NCBI RefSeq assembly: GCF_050003625.1
Contig: NC_134398.1
Location: 23,288,622-23,352,621, forward strand
Direction of reading: 5' to 3'
Source of the DNA: Haematobia irritans
Taxonomy: Eukaryota; Arthropoda; Insecta; Diptera; Muscidae
DNA length: 64,000 nt
Both the position numbers and the translations under genes were made by a program. Under the pieces are notes generated by a model that worked only from the letters and a program-made list of their open reading frames with translations, was not told the origin of the DNA and did no database searches. Of the stretch, positions 49,478 through 61,590 are shown one piece after another. How positions within the stretch are numbered: the stretch's first letter is position 1; every line of letters begins with the position of its first letter.

Positions 49478-50690
49478 AAATAAAATTTTAGCAAAATTTT
49501 CTTTAGAAATACAATTTTGGGAATATTTTCTATAGAAATAAAATTTTGGGAAAATTTTCTTTAGAAATAAAATTTTGGCAAAATTTTAAAATTTTACAAA
49601 ATTTTCTATATAAATAAAATTTTCTGTAGAAATAAAATTTTGGCAAAATTTTAAAATTTTGACAAAATTTTCTATAGAACTAAAATTTTGACAAAATTTT
49701 CTGTAGAAATAAAATTTTGACCAAATTTTCTATAGAACTAAAATTTTGACAAAATTTTCCATATAAATAAAATTTTAACAAAATTTTCTATAGAAATAAA
49801 ATTTTGACAAAATCTTCTATAGAACTAAAATTTTAAAAAAAAAGTGTTCTATAGATATAAAATATTTACAAAATTTTCTATATAAATAAAATATTAACAT
49901 AATTTTCTATAAAAATAAAGTTTTGAAAAAATTTGTACAGAAATAAAATTTTGGCAAAATTTTATATAGAAATAAATTTTTAATAAAATTGTTTTTTATA
50001 GAAATAAAATTTTTTCAAATTTTTAAAATTTTACAAAATTTTCTATAGAAATAAAATTTGGGTAAATTTTCTATAAAAACAAAATTTTGACAAATTTTTT
50101 CTAGAAATAAAATTTCGACAACATTTTCTATAGAAATAAAATTTTGGGAAAATTTTCTATAAAAATAAAATTTTGACAAATTTTCTGTAGAAATAAATTT
50201 TTTGACAAAATTTTCTATAGAAATGAAACTTTGACAAAATTTTCTATAGAAATAAAGTTTTGGCAACATTCTCTATAGTAATAAAATTTTGACAAAATTT
50301 TCTATACAAATAAAATTTTGACAAAATTCTCTTTAGAAATAAAATTTTGACAACCTTTTCTATAGAAATAAAATTTGGGCGAAATTTTCTATTGAAATAA
50401 ATTTTTTTTCAAATTTTTAAAATTTCACCAAATAAAATTTTTAGCAAATTTTCTATAGAAATAAAACTTTGACAAAATTGTTATAAAATTTTCTATATAA
50501 ATAAAATTTTGACGAAATTTTCTATAGAAATAAAAGTTTGAAAAAATTTTTAATAGAAATAAAGTGTTGAAAAAATTTTCTATAGAAATAAAGTTTTGGC
50601 AAAATTTTGTATAGAAATACAATTTTGGCAAAATTTTACAAAATTTTCTTTAGAAATAAAATTTAAACAAAATTTTCTATAGAAATAAAA
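49478..50690 (+). repeat. 29-bp tandem repeat array
   Basis: About 40 units, including truncated ones such as TTTTTAAAATTTTACAAAAT. Its first 200 bp duplicate 48228-48420. Confidence 0.94.
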
Positions 50691-50710
50691 TTTACATGTA
50701 GTTGCTTTAC

Positions 50711-51000
50711 TACACAGAAAAAAAATTCACGAAAAAATTTCCAATTAAATTTTAATTGAGTGTTAAAAAATATTCAAATAAAAATTTAATTGAATCAACA
50801 ATTTTTTTAATTGAAACAAAAATCAATCACAAAAATTAACAGTATCAATTAATTTTTTAATTGGACCAATTAATTTTTTAATTGACCTTCAATTCATTTT
50901 TTAATTGATACTATCATTTCTGTGATTGAAGACATTTCAATTAAAAATTAATTGGATCAATTAATGTCGTGATTGAATCAGAAAAACATTTTTGTGTGTA
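50711..51000. mobile_element. CACAGAAAAA-terminated MITE
   Basis: The ends TACACAGAAAAAAAATTC and AAACATTTTTGTGTGTA form an inverted repeat. The interior has repeated CAATTAAAAAATTAATTG-type palindromic motifs and GTGATTGAA. This is the most complete copy of the family (others at 8868, 14758 and a fragment at 22474-22509). Confidence 0.7.
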
Positions 51001-51997
51001 TAAATGAACTAATTTGGTGTGTTGAAGTCTTCAAAAATAACTGCAAATTATTTATTTTTTAGCTAGGTGGAGCTATAGTAAACCCACCCCCCTAGAAACA
51101 AATGTTTTTATGTTAATTTTTTGCTTTATAATAGTAATAATTAATTTTTTATTTTTCTACAGAAACATTTTAATCGTGCAATTATTTAATGTAAGCTAAC
51201 AAACAATTCCAGTTATTTTGACAAATATTCAGCCGCATTGACAAAAAATTACTTGTCGCCTATGCACTTTTCAAAACATTTCATGTGGTATTTTTAAGCT
51301 TGTTGTCATTTGTTTATACAAATGAGAAGTTTTTGACCTTTTCTCAGCACGAATGACATAAAAATTGGATGTATAAAAAATTAATCCTGAAATCACGAAT
51401 GCTTCTATCGAGGTGATATTCTTGAACGCAAGTAGTGCAAACTTGGATCATCTCCAATGGAGTCTGTCATAGAACGGAGGTAATGGAGTTTTTGTTTGTC
51501 TTTGGAAATTCATTTGAAAATTAATTTAATTTTTATTTTTATAAATATTTTTCATTACATTTTTATTTTCCAAAATTAACATTGTAACTATTTCTGGAGG
51601 TATTTTTTGTGTCAAATCTCATAAGCGGTTAATTAAGAAAAAAAAAAACAAAAAAAAACAAAAAAAAAACAAAAATATGTTAAACATCGTTTTTACTTGT
51701 CATTTTCGCCATTTATATAGATACATATATTCTTTCCATTGGCGGGCGTAAACTTTTTAATTTTCTTTATTTTTTATTGATTTTCTTTTCTTGTTTGCGA
51801 CATTTAATTTTTCAAAATTAAAATTTTCACTTTAAAAGACTAAACACGTGATCTTTTTAAGACTTATCCACAAGAACTTCATCGGAACTGGATAAAAATT
51901 GATGGAGGATTCAGAAATGCGCTTAAAAAGAAATGTTTGTGGAACAACTTACATTATTTTCATTTTTTTTTTATTTTCAATTACAAACTTTCTTTTA
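51001..51997. other. Unassigned DNA with a diverged CCCAGC-MITE core and A-rich tract
   Basis: At about 51415-51490 GATATTCTTGAACGCAAGTAG, GTGCAAACTTGG and CTGTCATAGAACGGAGG can be aligned to the CCCAGC MITE core. A (CAAAAAAAA)n tract lies at 51640-51675. No gene is seen. Confidence 0.45.
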
Positions 51998-52231
51998 AGG
52001 TGAGTATTAAGTTCGAGTTTAGCCGCTAAAATCGCGAAAGTGAAAACTAAATAAGTAAGAAAAATGCATGAAATTATACATATTTGTTGCAAATTTTATT
52101 ATAACTTGATGGGGAAATGCCCAAAGCAAATTTTCACAAAGTTTGTATTCCATAAAATGTATTATTAAAGAAAAGTAATCGTGAAAAAATGACGTTTTTA
52201 GCGGCTAAACTCGAACTCAATACCCACCTTT
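51998..52231. mobile_element. Short MITE with 36-bp terminal inverted repeats
   Basis: AAGGTGAGTATTAAGTTCGA continuing into GTTTAGCCGCTAAAA is mirrored at the right end by TTTTAGCGGCTAAACTCGAA and CTCAATACCCACCTT, with about three mismatches. The flanks are TTAA-like on both sides, which might indicate a piggyBac-type origin. A one-ended copy lies at 61549-61590. Confidence 0.82.
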
Positions 52232-52941
52232 AATTAAAATTTCTGTATTTTAAATAAATTTGTCCCTAAAATTTTCTAAATTGTGCGTCCTAAAATCTAG
52301 TTTGCATACTTTGTCCATTACGTCACCATTTTGTTCCGTGCAGCGATAAACTAATTTTCGTTTGCTATGTCAGATCAGAATCTAATGAATGGAATGCAAA
52401 CAATTTCTATAAAAAAATATTCTTTTGTTTGTATCTTAGAAATTCATTGTGTGTATCAATTTTTCTTCGATTCCTCAATTAGAACAAAAATCCGTTGACT
52501 GTAGACCGTTATAACAGTTTTATAACAAGTCTGTTCTTGGCATGATTAATAGTTGGCGTAATAAATGGTGAGGCGACTGTGCTTACATAGAAAGATATGA
52601 ACATCACACGGTCACCCACGTATTTGTGTTTATTTTTTTATTTTCCCCGCTTGTTCCTTTTTTCCACGCCGTTAGATTTTCTAACCCGGCTTTTTCTGTA
52701 CACCTTTTTTTCGACGCCGTCAGTTTTTCTAATCCGCCTTTATTTGTACGCCATGCACACATTACAAAGGGTTAATACTCATGCCTGACACCTATATGTG
52801 AGATATGTCAATATATAGTAGGTGTTGTCTCTAATATTGTCAGTCAAGTTCTTAGTTTAACCACAAACCTACGAGCAATGCGTTAAATTGTACACTAGAT
52901 GGAGCTCATGGAAACACCTCCATAAACATCCGAAAAACCAA
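52232..52941. other. Unassigned DNA with a two-copy short repeat
   Basis: CACGCCGTTAGATTTTCTAA is followed within 60 bp by GACGCCGTCAGTTTTTCTAA (52663-52753). I see no gene. Confidence 0.4.
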
Positions 52942-54294
52942 TTTTTATACCCTTCACCACTACTGTGGTACAGGGTATAATAAGTTTGTGCATTTGTATG
53001 TAACGCCAAGAAGGAAAAGTCTGAGACCCATCGTTTAGTATACCGATCGTCTTAGAATTAAATTCTGAGTCGATTTAGCGATGTCCGTCTGTCTGTCTGT
53101 CTGTTGATGTATTTTTGTGTGCAACGTACAGCTCGCAGTTTTAGTCCAATTGTCCTAAAATTTGGTATAGGGTCCTGTTTCAGCTCAAAGACGATCCCTA
53201 TTGATTTTGGAAAAAATCGGTTCAGATTTAGATATAGCTCCCATATATATTTTTCACCGATCTGGCCATAATTGGCGTGTATATCAACCGATCTTCCTCA
53301 AATTCCGTACATCCGAATATTTTATCAGTCTCGAAAATCATGCAAAATAACAGCCAAATCGGTTCAGATTTAGATATAGCTCCCATATATAGCTTTCACC
53401 CGATTTACACTCATTTGCCCACAGAGGCCAATTTTTTGCTCCGATTTAGTTGAAATTTTGCACAGGGAGTATAATTAGCATTGTAGCTATGCGTGCCAAA
53501 TTTGGTTGAAATTGGTTCAGATTTACATATAGCTCCCATATATAGCTTTCGCCCGATTTACACTCATATGACCACAGAGGCCAATTTTTTGCTCCGATTT
53601 AGTTGAAATTTTGCACAAGGAGTAGAATTAGCATTGTAGCTATGCGTGCCAAATTTGGTTGAAATCGGTTCAGATTTAGATATATCTCCCATATATAGCT
53701 TTCGCCCGATTTACACTCATATGACCGTAGAGGCCAATTTTTAACTCCGATTTAGTTGAAATTTTACACAGGGAGTAGAATTAGCATTGTAGCTATGCGT
53801 GCCAAATTTGGTTGAAATCGGTTCAGATTTAGATATAGCTCCCATATATATGTTTTTCTGATTTCGACATAAATGGTCAAAATACCAAAATTTTCCTTGT
53901 AAAATCGCCACTGCTTAGTCGAAAAGTTGTAAAAATGGCTAATTTTCCTAAACTTCTAATACATATATATCGAGCGATAAATCATAAATAAACTTTTGCG
54001 AAGTTTCCTTAAAATTGCTTCAGATTTAAATATTTCCCATATTTTTTTTATTAACATTGTTTTCCACCCTAGTGCATTAGCCGACTTAAATTTTGAGTCT
54101 ATAGATTTTGTAGAAGTCTATCAAATTCTGTCCAGATCGAGTGATATTTAAATGTATGTATTTGGGACAAACGTTTATATATAGCCCCAACACATTTGAC
54201 GGATGTGATATGGTATCGAAAATTTAGATCTACAAAGTGGTGCAGGGTATAATATAGTCGGCCCCGCCCGACTTTAGACTTTCCTTACTTGTTT
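52942..54294 (+). mobile_element. Full-length DINE-1-like element, family H2
   Basis: TTTTTATACCCTTCACCACT with its closing GTGGTACAGGGTATAATAAG, a GTCTGTCTGTC tract at 53085-53105, and a 153-bp phase defined by GGTTCAG at 53514, 53667 and 53820. The end has GTGGTGCAGGGTATAATATA, the GTCGGCCCCGCCCGAC hairpin and CTTACTTGTTT. This is the reference H2 copy of the window. Confidence 0.95.
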
Positions 54295-54710
54295 CATATG
54301 GAAAACTTCTTTTGCCCATATCTCCTAAACTAAGCGCCCTAGAGCGAAAAATACTTTAATTTGTGACCACCCCAAAAAAATTGAAAATTTCATGCAAATC
54401 CTAAAAAAATTTAAATTTTTATATAAAAACTTATTTTGCCATCAAAGACTTTAATTCGTGACCACCCCTAAAAATTGAAAATTTCATCCAAATTCTAAAA
54501 AAATTGAAATTTTTATATGAAAAACTTATTTTGCCCATATCTGCTGATGCAGAATTGCAAGCGTCTATCAGTGCATATTCTTGATGGATGCAGCGTGTCT
54601 GAAAAACTCTAACTTTACTCCGTTTAGAAATTCGAAAATTGTTCCCCAATGTACCTTTCACAATTTTAAGTGTAATAACTATGTTTTCAGCATTTCATTT
54701 TCGTTTTATT
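54295..54710. other. Unassigned DNA with a 95-bp tandem repeat
   Basis: ACTTTAATTTGTGACCACCC (54353) recurs as ACTTTAATTCGTGACCACCC (54448), two diverged copies of about 95 bp, perhaps three if the upstream CTTTTGCCCATATCTCC is counted. No gene is seen. Confidence 0.6.
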
Positions 54711-54780
54711 TTAACACTTTCACTACCGATGTCTATTACAGAGGACTTTCGAAAACGACTCCAAACTCTAATTCCCCACT

Positions 54781-54909
54781 AGGTTAGGTTAGGTGGCAGC
54801 CCGATCTATCAGGCTCACTTAGACTATTCAGTCCATTGTGATACCACATTGGTGAACTTCTCTCTTATCACTGGGTGCTGCCCGATTCCATGTTAAGCTC
54901 ACTGACAAG
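54781..54909 (-). mobile_element. tRNA-derived SINE, 3' part
   Basis: AGGTTAGGTTAGGTGGCAGC through CATGTTAAGCTCACTGACAAG is the reverse complement of the last 125 or so bases of the SINE at 16242-16594. The tRNA-like head is missing (5' truncation). It is inserted in the piggyBac-type MITE. Confidence 0.92.
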
Positions 54910-55018
54910 TTTCGATTTATTTCTCGATGTTATTTTAAAGGAGATGCTCTTATCCAAATAAGCAATAAATATTTTCCATATTGGTGGGCAATAAAATGTA
55001 TTTTCATAACAGGTTGGC

Positions 55019-56299
55019 TGATAAGTCCCCGGTCTAAAAAAAGAAAAACACATTTTTTTGTCAAAATTCGTTTTTATTATTCAACATAGTTCCCTTCAAG
55101 AGCGATACAACGATTATAACGACCTTCCAATTTTTTGATACCATTTTGGTAGTACTCTTCGGTTTTGCCTCAAAATAGGCCTCCGTTTCGTTGATCACCT
55201 CTTCATTGCAGCCAAATTTTTTCTCTGCGAGCATCCTTTTGAGGTGTGAGAACAAGAAAACGTCGTTGGGGCCAGATCTGGAGAATACGGTGGGTGGTGA
55301 AGCAATTCGAAGCCCAATTCATGAATTTTCCCCATCGTTCTCAATGACTTGTGGCACGGTGCGTTGTCTTGGTGGAACAACACTTTTTTCTTCTTCGTAT
55401 GGGGCCGTTTTGCCGCGATTTCGACCTTCAAACGCTCCAATAACGCCATATAATAGTCACTGTTGATGGTTTTTCTCTTCTCAAGATAATCGATAAAAAT
55501 TATTCCATACGCATCCCAAAAAACAGAGGCCATTACTTTGCCAGCGGACTTTTGAGTCTTTCCACGCTTCGGAGACGGTTCACCGGTCGCTGTCCACTCA
55601 GCCGAGTGTCGATTGGACTCAGGTGTGCAGTGATGGAGCCATGTTTCCTCCATTGTCACATATCGACGGAAAAACTCGGGTGTTTTACGAGTTAACAGCT
55701 GCAAACACCGCTCAGAATCATCAACACGTTGTTGTTTTTGATCAAATGTGAGCTCGCGCGGCACCCATTTTGCACAGAGCTTCCGCATATCCAAATATTG
55801 ATGAATGATATGACCAACACGTTCCTTTGATATCTTTAAGGCCTATGCTATGTCGATCAACTTCATCTTGCGGTCATTCAAAATCATTTTGTGGATTTTT
55901 TTTGATGTTTTCGTCGGTAACCATCTCCTTCGGGCGTCCACTGCGTTCACCGTCCTCCGTGCTAATTTTACCACGCTTGAATTTTGCATACCAATCAATT
56001 ATTGTTGATTTCCCTGGACAGAGTCCGGAAACTCATTATCAAGCCAAGTTTTTGCTTCCACCGTATTTTTTCCCTTCAGAAAACAGTATTTTATCAAAAC
56101 ACGAAATTCCTTTTTTTCCATTTTTTCACAATAACAAAAGTTGCTTCACAAAAGACGCTCTATCACACAAATTAATTGACTTACAGACTTCAAATTTTGA
56201 CACGAATCATTTGAAGGTTGGTACTATATAAAAATAATATGCATTTAATACTAGCGACGCCATCTATGTGTCAGACCGGGGACTTATCAGCCAACCTGT
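55019..56299 (-). mobile_element. Mariner transposon, irritans subfamily (Himar1-like), copy 2
   Basis: ACAGGTTGGCTGATAAGTCC at both ends, TA on each side (55017-55018, 56300-56301), 1281 bp. The untranslated ends agree closely with copy 1. It is inserted in the piggyBac-type MITE. Confidence 0.96.
55077..56121 (-). pseudogene. Mariner transposase pseudogene with Asp-to-Glu change
   Basis: The reading frame starts at an intact ATG (56121-56119: MEKKEFRVLI...), better preserved at the N-terminus than copy 1. Lesions: one base lost near 56021 after FPDS; one extra A in the run near 55903; a TAG stop at 55845-55843 in IAEALKIS; one base lost near 55268 after SPDLAP; another near 55160. In addition the first catalytic Asp is Glu (VTMEETWLHHCTPESN), whereas HQDNAPCHKS and YSPDLAP are kept. 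The largest open stretch is 199 codons at 55195-55794. The copy is inactive. Confidence 0.95.
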
Positions 56300-56637
56300 T
56301 AAAATTTCTTGACAATAAACGAAAAATACACAATTTTGAGACAATTTTTCTACTGCACATCTCTAGTAAATTGATATTCATATAAAAAACTGTAGCCTAT
56401 ATTATTTCAGATTCTTTTTTGGGTTTTTTTCCTAAACTTCAACAGATATTACAGGCCAAATAGCGTTTCGTTTCAAATAACCATTTGGTCACAATTCAAG
56501 AATTAAGTTTTCAGAACAAACACCTTCAAACGCCTTCAAAATTGCAATATTTTTTCTACATGCTGTTAGTACAAGTAGAAACAGAGGAAAAATTAAAGTT
56601 TTTAACATTAGGTTTAATTCGGTAGTGAAATGGTTAA

Positions 56638-56996
56638 TAAATTATAATAAGATGGGTGCGCTTTCTTACTCAGCAAAACATTTTAAGAACTTTGATTAGA
56701 TTAGGTCTATTTTCGTACACTGTGTTAATCCTTTTTTACGTCATCGTTTTAAGTAACTTCTTAAAAATATTAAGACAAATTTTTATCAAATGAACTCATT
56801 GTTCAAAGGAGGACCTTATCGTAAGTTCGATTTTTGATGAAATTGTGCTTTTTTATAGTATACCTCATGTACATTCTTACTCAAGGTGTACCATAAAGGT
56901 TGCGTTAAATACCACGCGTTAAATAATGCGTCCGTTGATTGGAGAGTTGAATTTTCTCTTTGAAAGCAACAGTTTTGTTAGAGTGCTTCAAACTGA
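56638..56996. other. Unassigned DNA
   Basis: CTCAGCAAAACATTTTAAG near 56672 weakly resembles the CCCAGC MITE end. Nothing else is recognised. Confidence 0.35.
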
Positions 56997-58515
56997 ACAA
57001 GTATATACGGCCGTAAGTTCGGCCAGGCCGAATCTTATGTAACCTCCACCATGGATTGCGTAGAAACTTCTACGAAAGACTGTCATCCACAATCGAATTA
57101 ATTGGGTTGTGGTATCTTAAAACTTCTCGTTTTCGTTTTCTAAATTGTTAGTTAGTCCATACGTGGTATATGGTATGTATAGGTAAGACTACAAATAATT
57201 ACGAATCGATATGGACTTTTGCACGGTACGTAGAGAGAATTGTAATATGGGGGTCGCTTATATGTGGGCTATATAACATACAATTATGAACTTGATATGG
57301 ACCAATTTTTGTGTGATTGGGGATCGATTTATCTGAGGGCTATATATAACTATAGACTGATATGGACCTAGTTAGGCATGGTTGTTAACGGTCATATACT
57401 AGCACAATGTACCAAATTTCAACTGACTCGGATATATATTTACTCCTCCAAGTGGCTCCAAAACAAAATCTCGGGATCGGTTTATATGGGGGCTATATAT
57501 GATTATGGACTGATATGGACCATTTTTTGCATGGTTGTTATAGACCATATATTAACACCACACACCAAATTTCAACCGGATCGGATGAATTTTGCTCCTC
57601 CAAGAGGCTCCCGAGGTCAAATCTGGGTATCGGTTTATATGGGGGCTATATATAATTATGGACCAATATAGACCAATTTTGCATGGTTGTTAAATATCAT
57701 ATACTACCACCACGTACCAAATTTTAACCGAATCGGATAAATTTTGATCTTCCAAGGGGCTCCGGGGGTCAAATTTGGGGGCTATATATAATTATGGACC
57801 GATTTCGACAAATTTTTGCTTGGTTGTTACAGACCATATACCAACACCATGTACCAAATTTCAGCCGGATCGGATGAAATTTGCTTCTCTTAGAGGCTCC
57901 GCAAGCCAAATCGGGGGATCGATTTATATGGGGGCTATATATAATTATGGACCGACTTCGACCAATTTTTGCTTGGTTGTTACAGACCATATACCAACAC
58001 CATGTACCAAATTTTAGCCGGATCGGATGAAATTTGCTTCTCTTAGAGGCTCCGCAAGCCAAATCGGGGGATCGGTTTATATGGGGGCTATATATAATTA
58101 TGGACCGATGTGGATCAATTTTTGCATGGTTATTAGAGACCATATACCAACACCATGTACCTAATTTCAGCCGGACCGGATGAAATTTGCTTCTCTTAGA
58201 GGCTTCGCAAGCCACATCGGGGAATCGGTTTATATGGGGACTATCCGTAAAAGTGAACCGATATGGCTCATTTGCAATACCATTCGACCTACATCAATAA
58301 AAACTACTTGTGACAAGTTTCAAGTCGATAGCTTGTTTCGTTCGGAAGTTAGCGTGATTTCAACAGACGGACGGACGGACATGCTCAGATCGACTCAGAA
58401 TTTCACCACGACCCTGAATATATATTCTTTATGGGGTCTTAGAGTAATATTTCGATGTGTTACAAACGGAATGATAAAGTTAATATACCCCCATCCTATG
58501 GTGGAGGTCATAAAA
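56997..58515 (-). mobile_element. Full-length DINE-1-like element, family H1
   Basis: AACAAGTATATACGGCCGTA, the TTCGGCCAGGCCGAA hairpin and CCTCCACCATGG begin it. About six 153-bp units follow, two of them almost identical (57780-58070), then GACGGACGGACGGAC at 58367-58380 and GGTGGAGGTCATAAAAAT. It has no hAT-like cassette and shows the empty configuration AACATACAATTATGAACTTG at 57275-57294. Confidence 0.92.
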
Positions 58516-58566
58516 ATATTAACCGTTCCATCACGCACGAATTAATGATATGTAACTCAACCTTAA

Positions 58567-59070
58567 CCCTTTCACTACCGATGTCCACATAGAAGGACAT
58601 TCGAAAAAGACACCAAATTCTATTTTTCCACTTAGTTTCGATTTATTTCTCGATGTTATTTTAAAGTAGAGGCTTTAATCTAAATTTTCCATGTTGGTGA
58701 GCACTAAAATACATTTTTATAAACTTCTTTAGCAATAAACGAAAAATATGAAAATTTGAGACAATTTTTCTACTGTATGTTTCTAGTGAATGGACATTTA
58801 TACAAAAACAATAGCTGATACTTTTTCAAGTTCTTTTTTGTATATTTTCTCACACTTTGAAAGATATTATAGGCTAAATAGCGCTTACTTTCGTAAGGCC
58901 ATTTGGTCACAATTCAAGAATCAAGTTTCCAGAACAAGCTCACATAGCTCTTGAAGTAATTGAGTTAGGTTCTCAAAATGACAATTTTTGTTCTACATGC
59001 TGTTAGTACAAGTAGAAACAGAAGAAAAATTTAAGTTTTTAACATTAGGTTTATTTCGGTAGTGAAAGGG
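58567..59070. mobile_element. piggyBac-type MITE, uninterrupted
   Basis: CCCTTTCACTACCGATGTC and TCGGTAGTGAAAGGG are terminal inverted repeats of about 15 bp, flanked by TTAA (58563-58566, 59071-59074), the piggyBac signature. It is 504 bp, non-coding and serves as the intact reference for 54715-56633. Confidence 0.92.
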
Positions 59071-59074
59071 TTAA

Positions 59075-59884
59075 ATGTTTATTAACTCAATTTGTCGGGT
59101 ATGAAATATAAGGGCCGTTTGCACTGAATTAAGACTCCAATTTATTAATAAATAATGCTAAAAAGCCACCAACTAAACAAATTGGAATTAGTTTTGCGGG
59201 ATCCCGAAAAATCCCAGGATTCGAGATTAATCCCGTCCTGAAAATCCCGGGATTTCGGGACGGGATTTATCCCGGTTGACAGCCCTATCTCGCAACAATG
59301 TTAAATTTTAATTTGCCTCAAATCGAACATTATTTGACAAATTATTGAGTAGTGATGCATTTCAATTTGAGGATAACACTTGAGAAATTATGGCTAATGT
59401 GTTGAATTTTACTGTCGAGGGTAATGTCTGGTTTTTGTTGAGAACACGATTTTTTCAACAATTTCTCAACTTGAATATTATCCAAATCCTATGCAAAAAT
59501 GTTTGACAAATTGTTGAAATTAAGCTTTTTCCAAATGTTTATATTTATTGGGTTATATCTTGAGAAATTTATGGTTTTTGTGATGGCTTTGTCGTTTTAG
59601 TATTGCCAACGGCATTTATTTAGCAAAGACATGAACATATATTGTGTTTGCATGCAATAATCAATAGATGTCGCTGTTGATTTTATTGCTTCTTTCTGAT
59701 ATTCGATATATTTTTTTTTGGAATTTGCCTTTAGAAATTGATGAACAAGAAATTAATATTACAAATTATCCATCCGAAATTTATTATGCAAACATTTTCG
59801 ATTATAAACTCAATAATAAATAAATAAATTTAATTAATAAATAAATTAATAATAAATAAATAAATAAAATTAATTTAATTTATA
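59075..59884. other. Unassigned DNA containing a hAT-like terminus
   Basis: At 59199-59287 GGGATCCCGAAAAATCCC and CGGGACGGGATTTATCCC alternate and end with GGTTGACAGCCCT. In reverse this reads AGGGCTGTCAACCGGGAT, like a hAT end. A (TAAA)n stretch lies near 59815-59870. No gene is seen. Confidence 0.45.
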
Positions 59885-60249
59885 CCCAGCAAAAAAAGCG
59901 TCACCAAAAAAGTAATGAAAATGTTCTTTTTGGATCCGGAAGTGGTGCAAAATTGACGCAGAAGCGGTAAATTTAATATGGGCTTGTCATAGGACGGAAG
60001 TCCTAAATTTCAACAGCCGATGTACAGAATTTGCATCACTTCTTTAGGTGTGATCCGAATTCAATGTTTTGGATGTAAATTAAAAAATTCTGTGATATTT
60101 TGTCAAATAAATAATTTTTACAATTTTTTATAATTTTTAATGGATTCTAACGCTTGTCGGAAACGTTAGACCTCAAATATTTTCAAAAATTCACAAATTT
60201 TCTGATTGGATTTAGCATTTTTTTCGATAAAATTTAAATGATTTGTACA
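59885..60249 (+). mobile_element. CCCAGC MITE, left part
   Basis: CCCAGCAAAAAAAGCGTCAC is followed by the core GGATCCGGAAGTGGTGCAAA and continues, as the reverse complement of the copy at 21708-22269, to AAATGATTTGTAC. The distal roughly 200 bp and its end are missing. Confidence 0.85.
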
Positions 60250-60440
60250 CAGAAAAAAAGCGTCTTGTAAATTTAAGGACCATTTTAACTTTCACATAGT
60301 TCAACAAATTTACTGTAATATTGTTCATTTTTCGTAACCACAACGAAAATTAATTTAACTAAAGGAAAACTTATAAAAATTCAGTAAATATTTTTTAGTT
60401 CACTAACTACGAAATGGGAAGGAGTTTTCCTTAAATAAAT
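60250..60440. mobile_element. Possible CACAGAAAAA-type MITE
   Basis: ACACAGAAAAAAAGCGTC starts it. TTTTCCTTAAA and TTAAATTTACAAG-like motifs follow. There is only one recognisable end. Confidence 0.35.
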
Positions 60441-61548
60441 TTCCAACACAGTGGTTAATGCATCGTTGATTCTATTATAAAAATACATGGGCAATATTAA
60501 AATCTTACTAGGAAATGTGGACAATTTACTAAGAAAAAATTTTGTATGGAAAAAAATTTTTGTAATAAAATTTAACTTAACGACATTACCGATTCGTACG
60601 ATGGATACCTACAGATTATTTCCCTTTTTATTATATGTTGGAGTGTTTTTACTCACATTGAAAATTTTAGATAAAGTAGAATAAAACGTAGTTAATATAA
60701 TCCTTGATGGGTGTATATAATTTTTTAGAGATTCCTCATAGATTTGGTATATATTTTACCTTAACTTATAGATAGAATTCCAACTAATCAATAAACGTGC
60801 TACTGGAAAATGTGAGTGCATCATGTGAGGGAGTTTTTAGAGACATTTTTGCCCATATTCATAATAATTTACTCACAGTTTATCGAAAGAATTTGTATGG
60901 CAATAGTAGGTTTAAAGTTTACGTTAACTATTATGAATTTGGGGATTTGTGTATATCTCGTATGATTGTTTGTGTTTGTTATTGCGTCATTTATGCTGTT
61001 GTTGGTTGTTTTGATTCTAGAGACAATGGAATGTTCCTTGTGTGTTGTTGGTATTTTTTGTGGTGAGAGTTGTTTTCTTGCAATAGCGATATCAGAAAGG
61101 GATCGTGTGTGGAGTTGTTTTTCTTTACGGCAGGTATGTATCCTTTATGACTATTTGTGTCTTTGAGTTTTATTGTTGCATTCAGTTATGTTGATGCATT
61201 TATGAAGTGCACACGTGGATTTAATTTTGCAAAATTGTACGTGCGGTATTGGTGTTTATTAATGAAAATGCATTTATTCGGAACATTTTAGAAACTGAGA
61301 AGTGAATGATGTGATGTTAGAGTAATCAAAAACGCTTTTATTGATAAAAAACAAACAACAGATTAAGGAACTGTATATTTCTGTTAATAGTTTAAAATTA
61401 GTGCGGATTTTTAATTGATTTAAATAAAAAATATACAACATGAGTGGTAATAGGATGATCTATATTTGTTATACATCTGGATCACGGGTTGGAGATGCAA
61501 CCATTTTTTTTTAATATATATTTTTTATGTTACAGCAATTCCTACAGG
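60441..61548. other. Apparently single-copy DNA without recognisable gene
   Basis: Frames of 65-89 codons occur on the + strand (60487-60684, 60797-61066, 60966-61166) but lack recognisable domains. A donor-like CAGGTATGT lies at 61132. I cannot decide whether any exon is present. Confidence 0.35.
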
Positions 61549-61590
61549 TGAGTACTAAATTCGAGTTTAGCCGCTAAAATTAAAAATAAA
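61549..61590 (+). mobile_element. One end of the GGTGAGT MITE
   Basis: GGTGAGTACTAAATTCGAGT and TTAGCCGCTAAAA match the ends of 51998-52231. The following sequence differs and no mirror end is found. Confidence 0.7.

Larger units (their letters stand above)
54715..56633. mobile_element. piggyBac-type MITE interrupted by SINE and mariner
   Basis: The ends CACTTTCACTACCGATGTC and TCGGTAGTGAAATGG are flanked by TTAA (54711-54714, 56634-56637). The interior matches the uninterrupted copy at 58567-59070 over its length, once the SINE tail (54781-54909) and mariner (55019-56299) are removed. Confidence 0.9.

Noticed and set aside
60797..61066. 89-codon frame, Cys- and Val-rich, as a small secreted or membrane protein
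   Set aside because: No signal peptide or conserved pattern is convincing, and an overlapping frame at 60966 is equally open. I treat it as chance.
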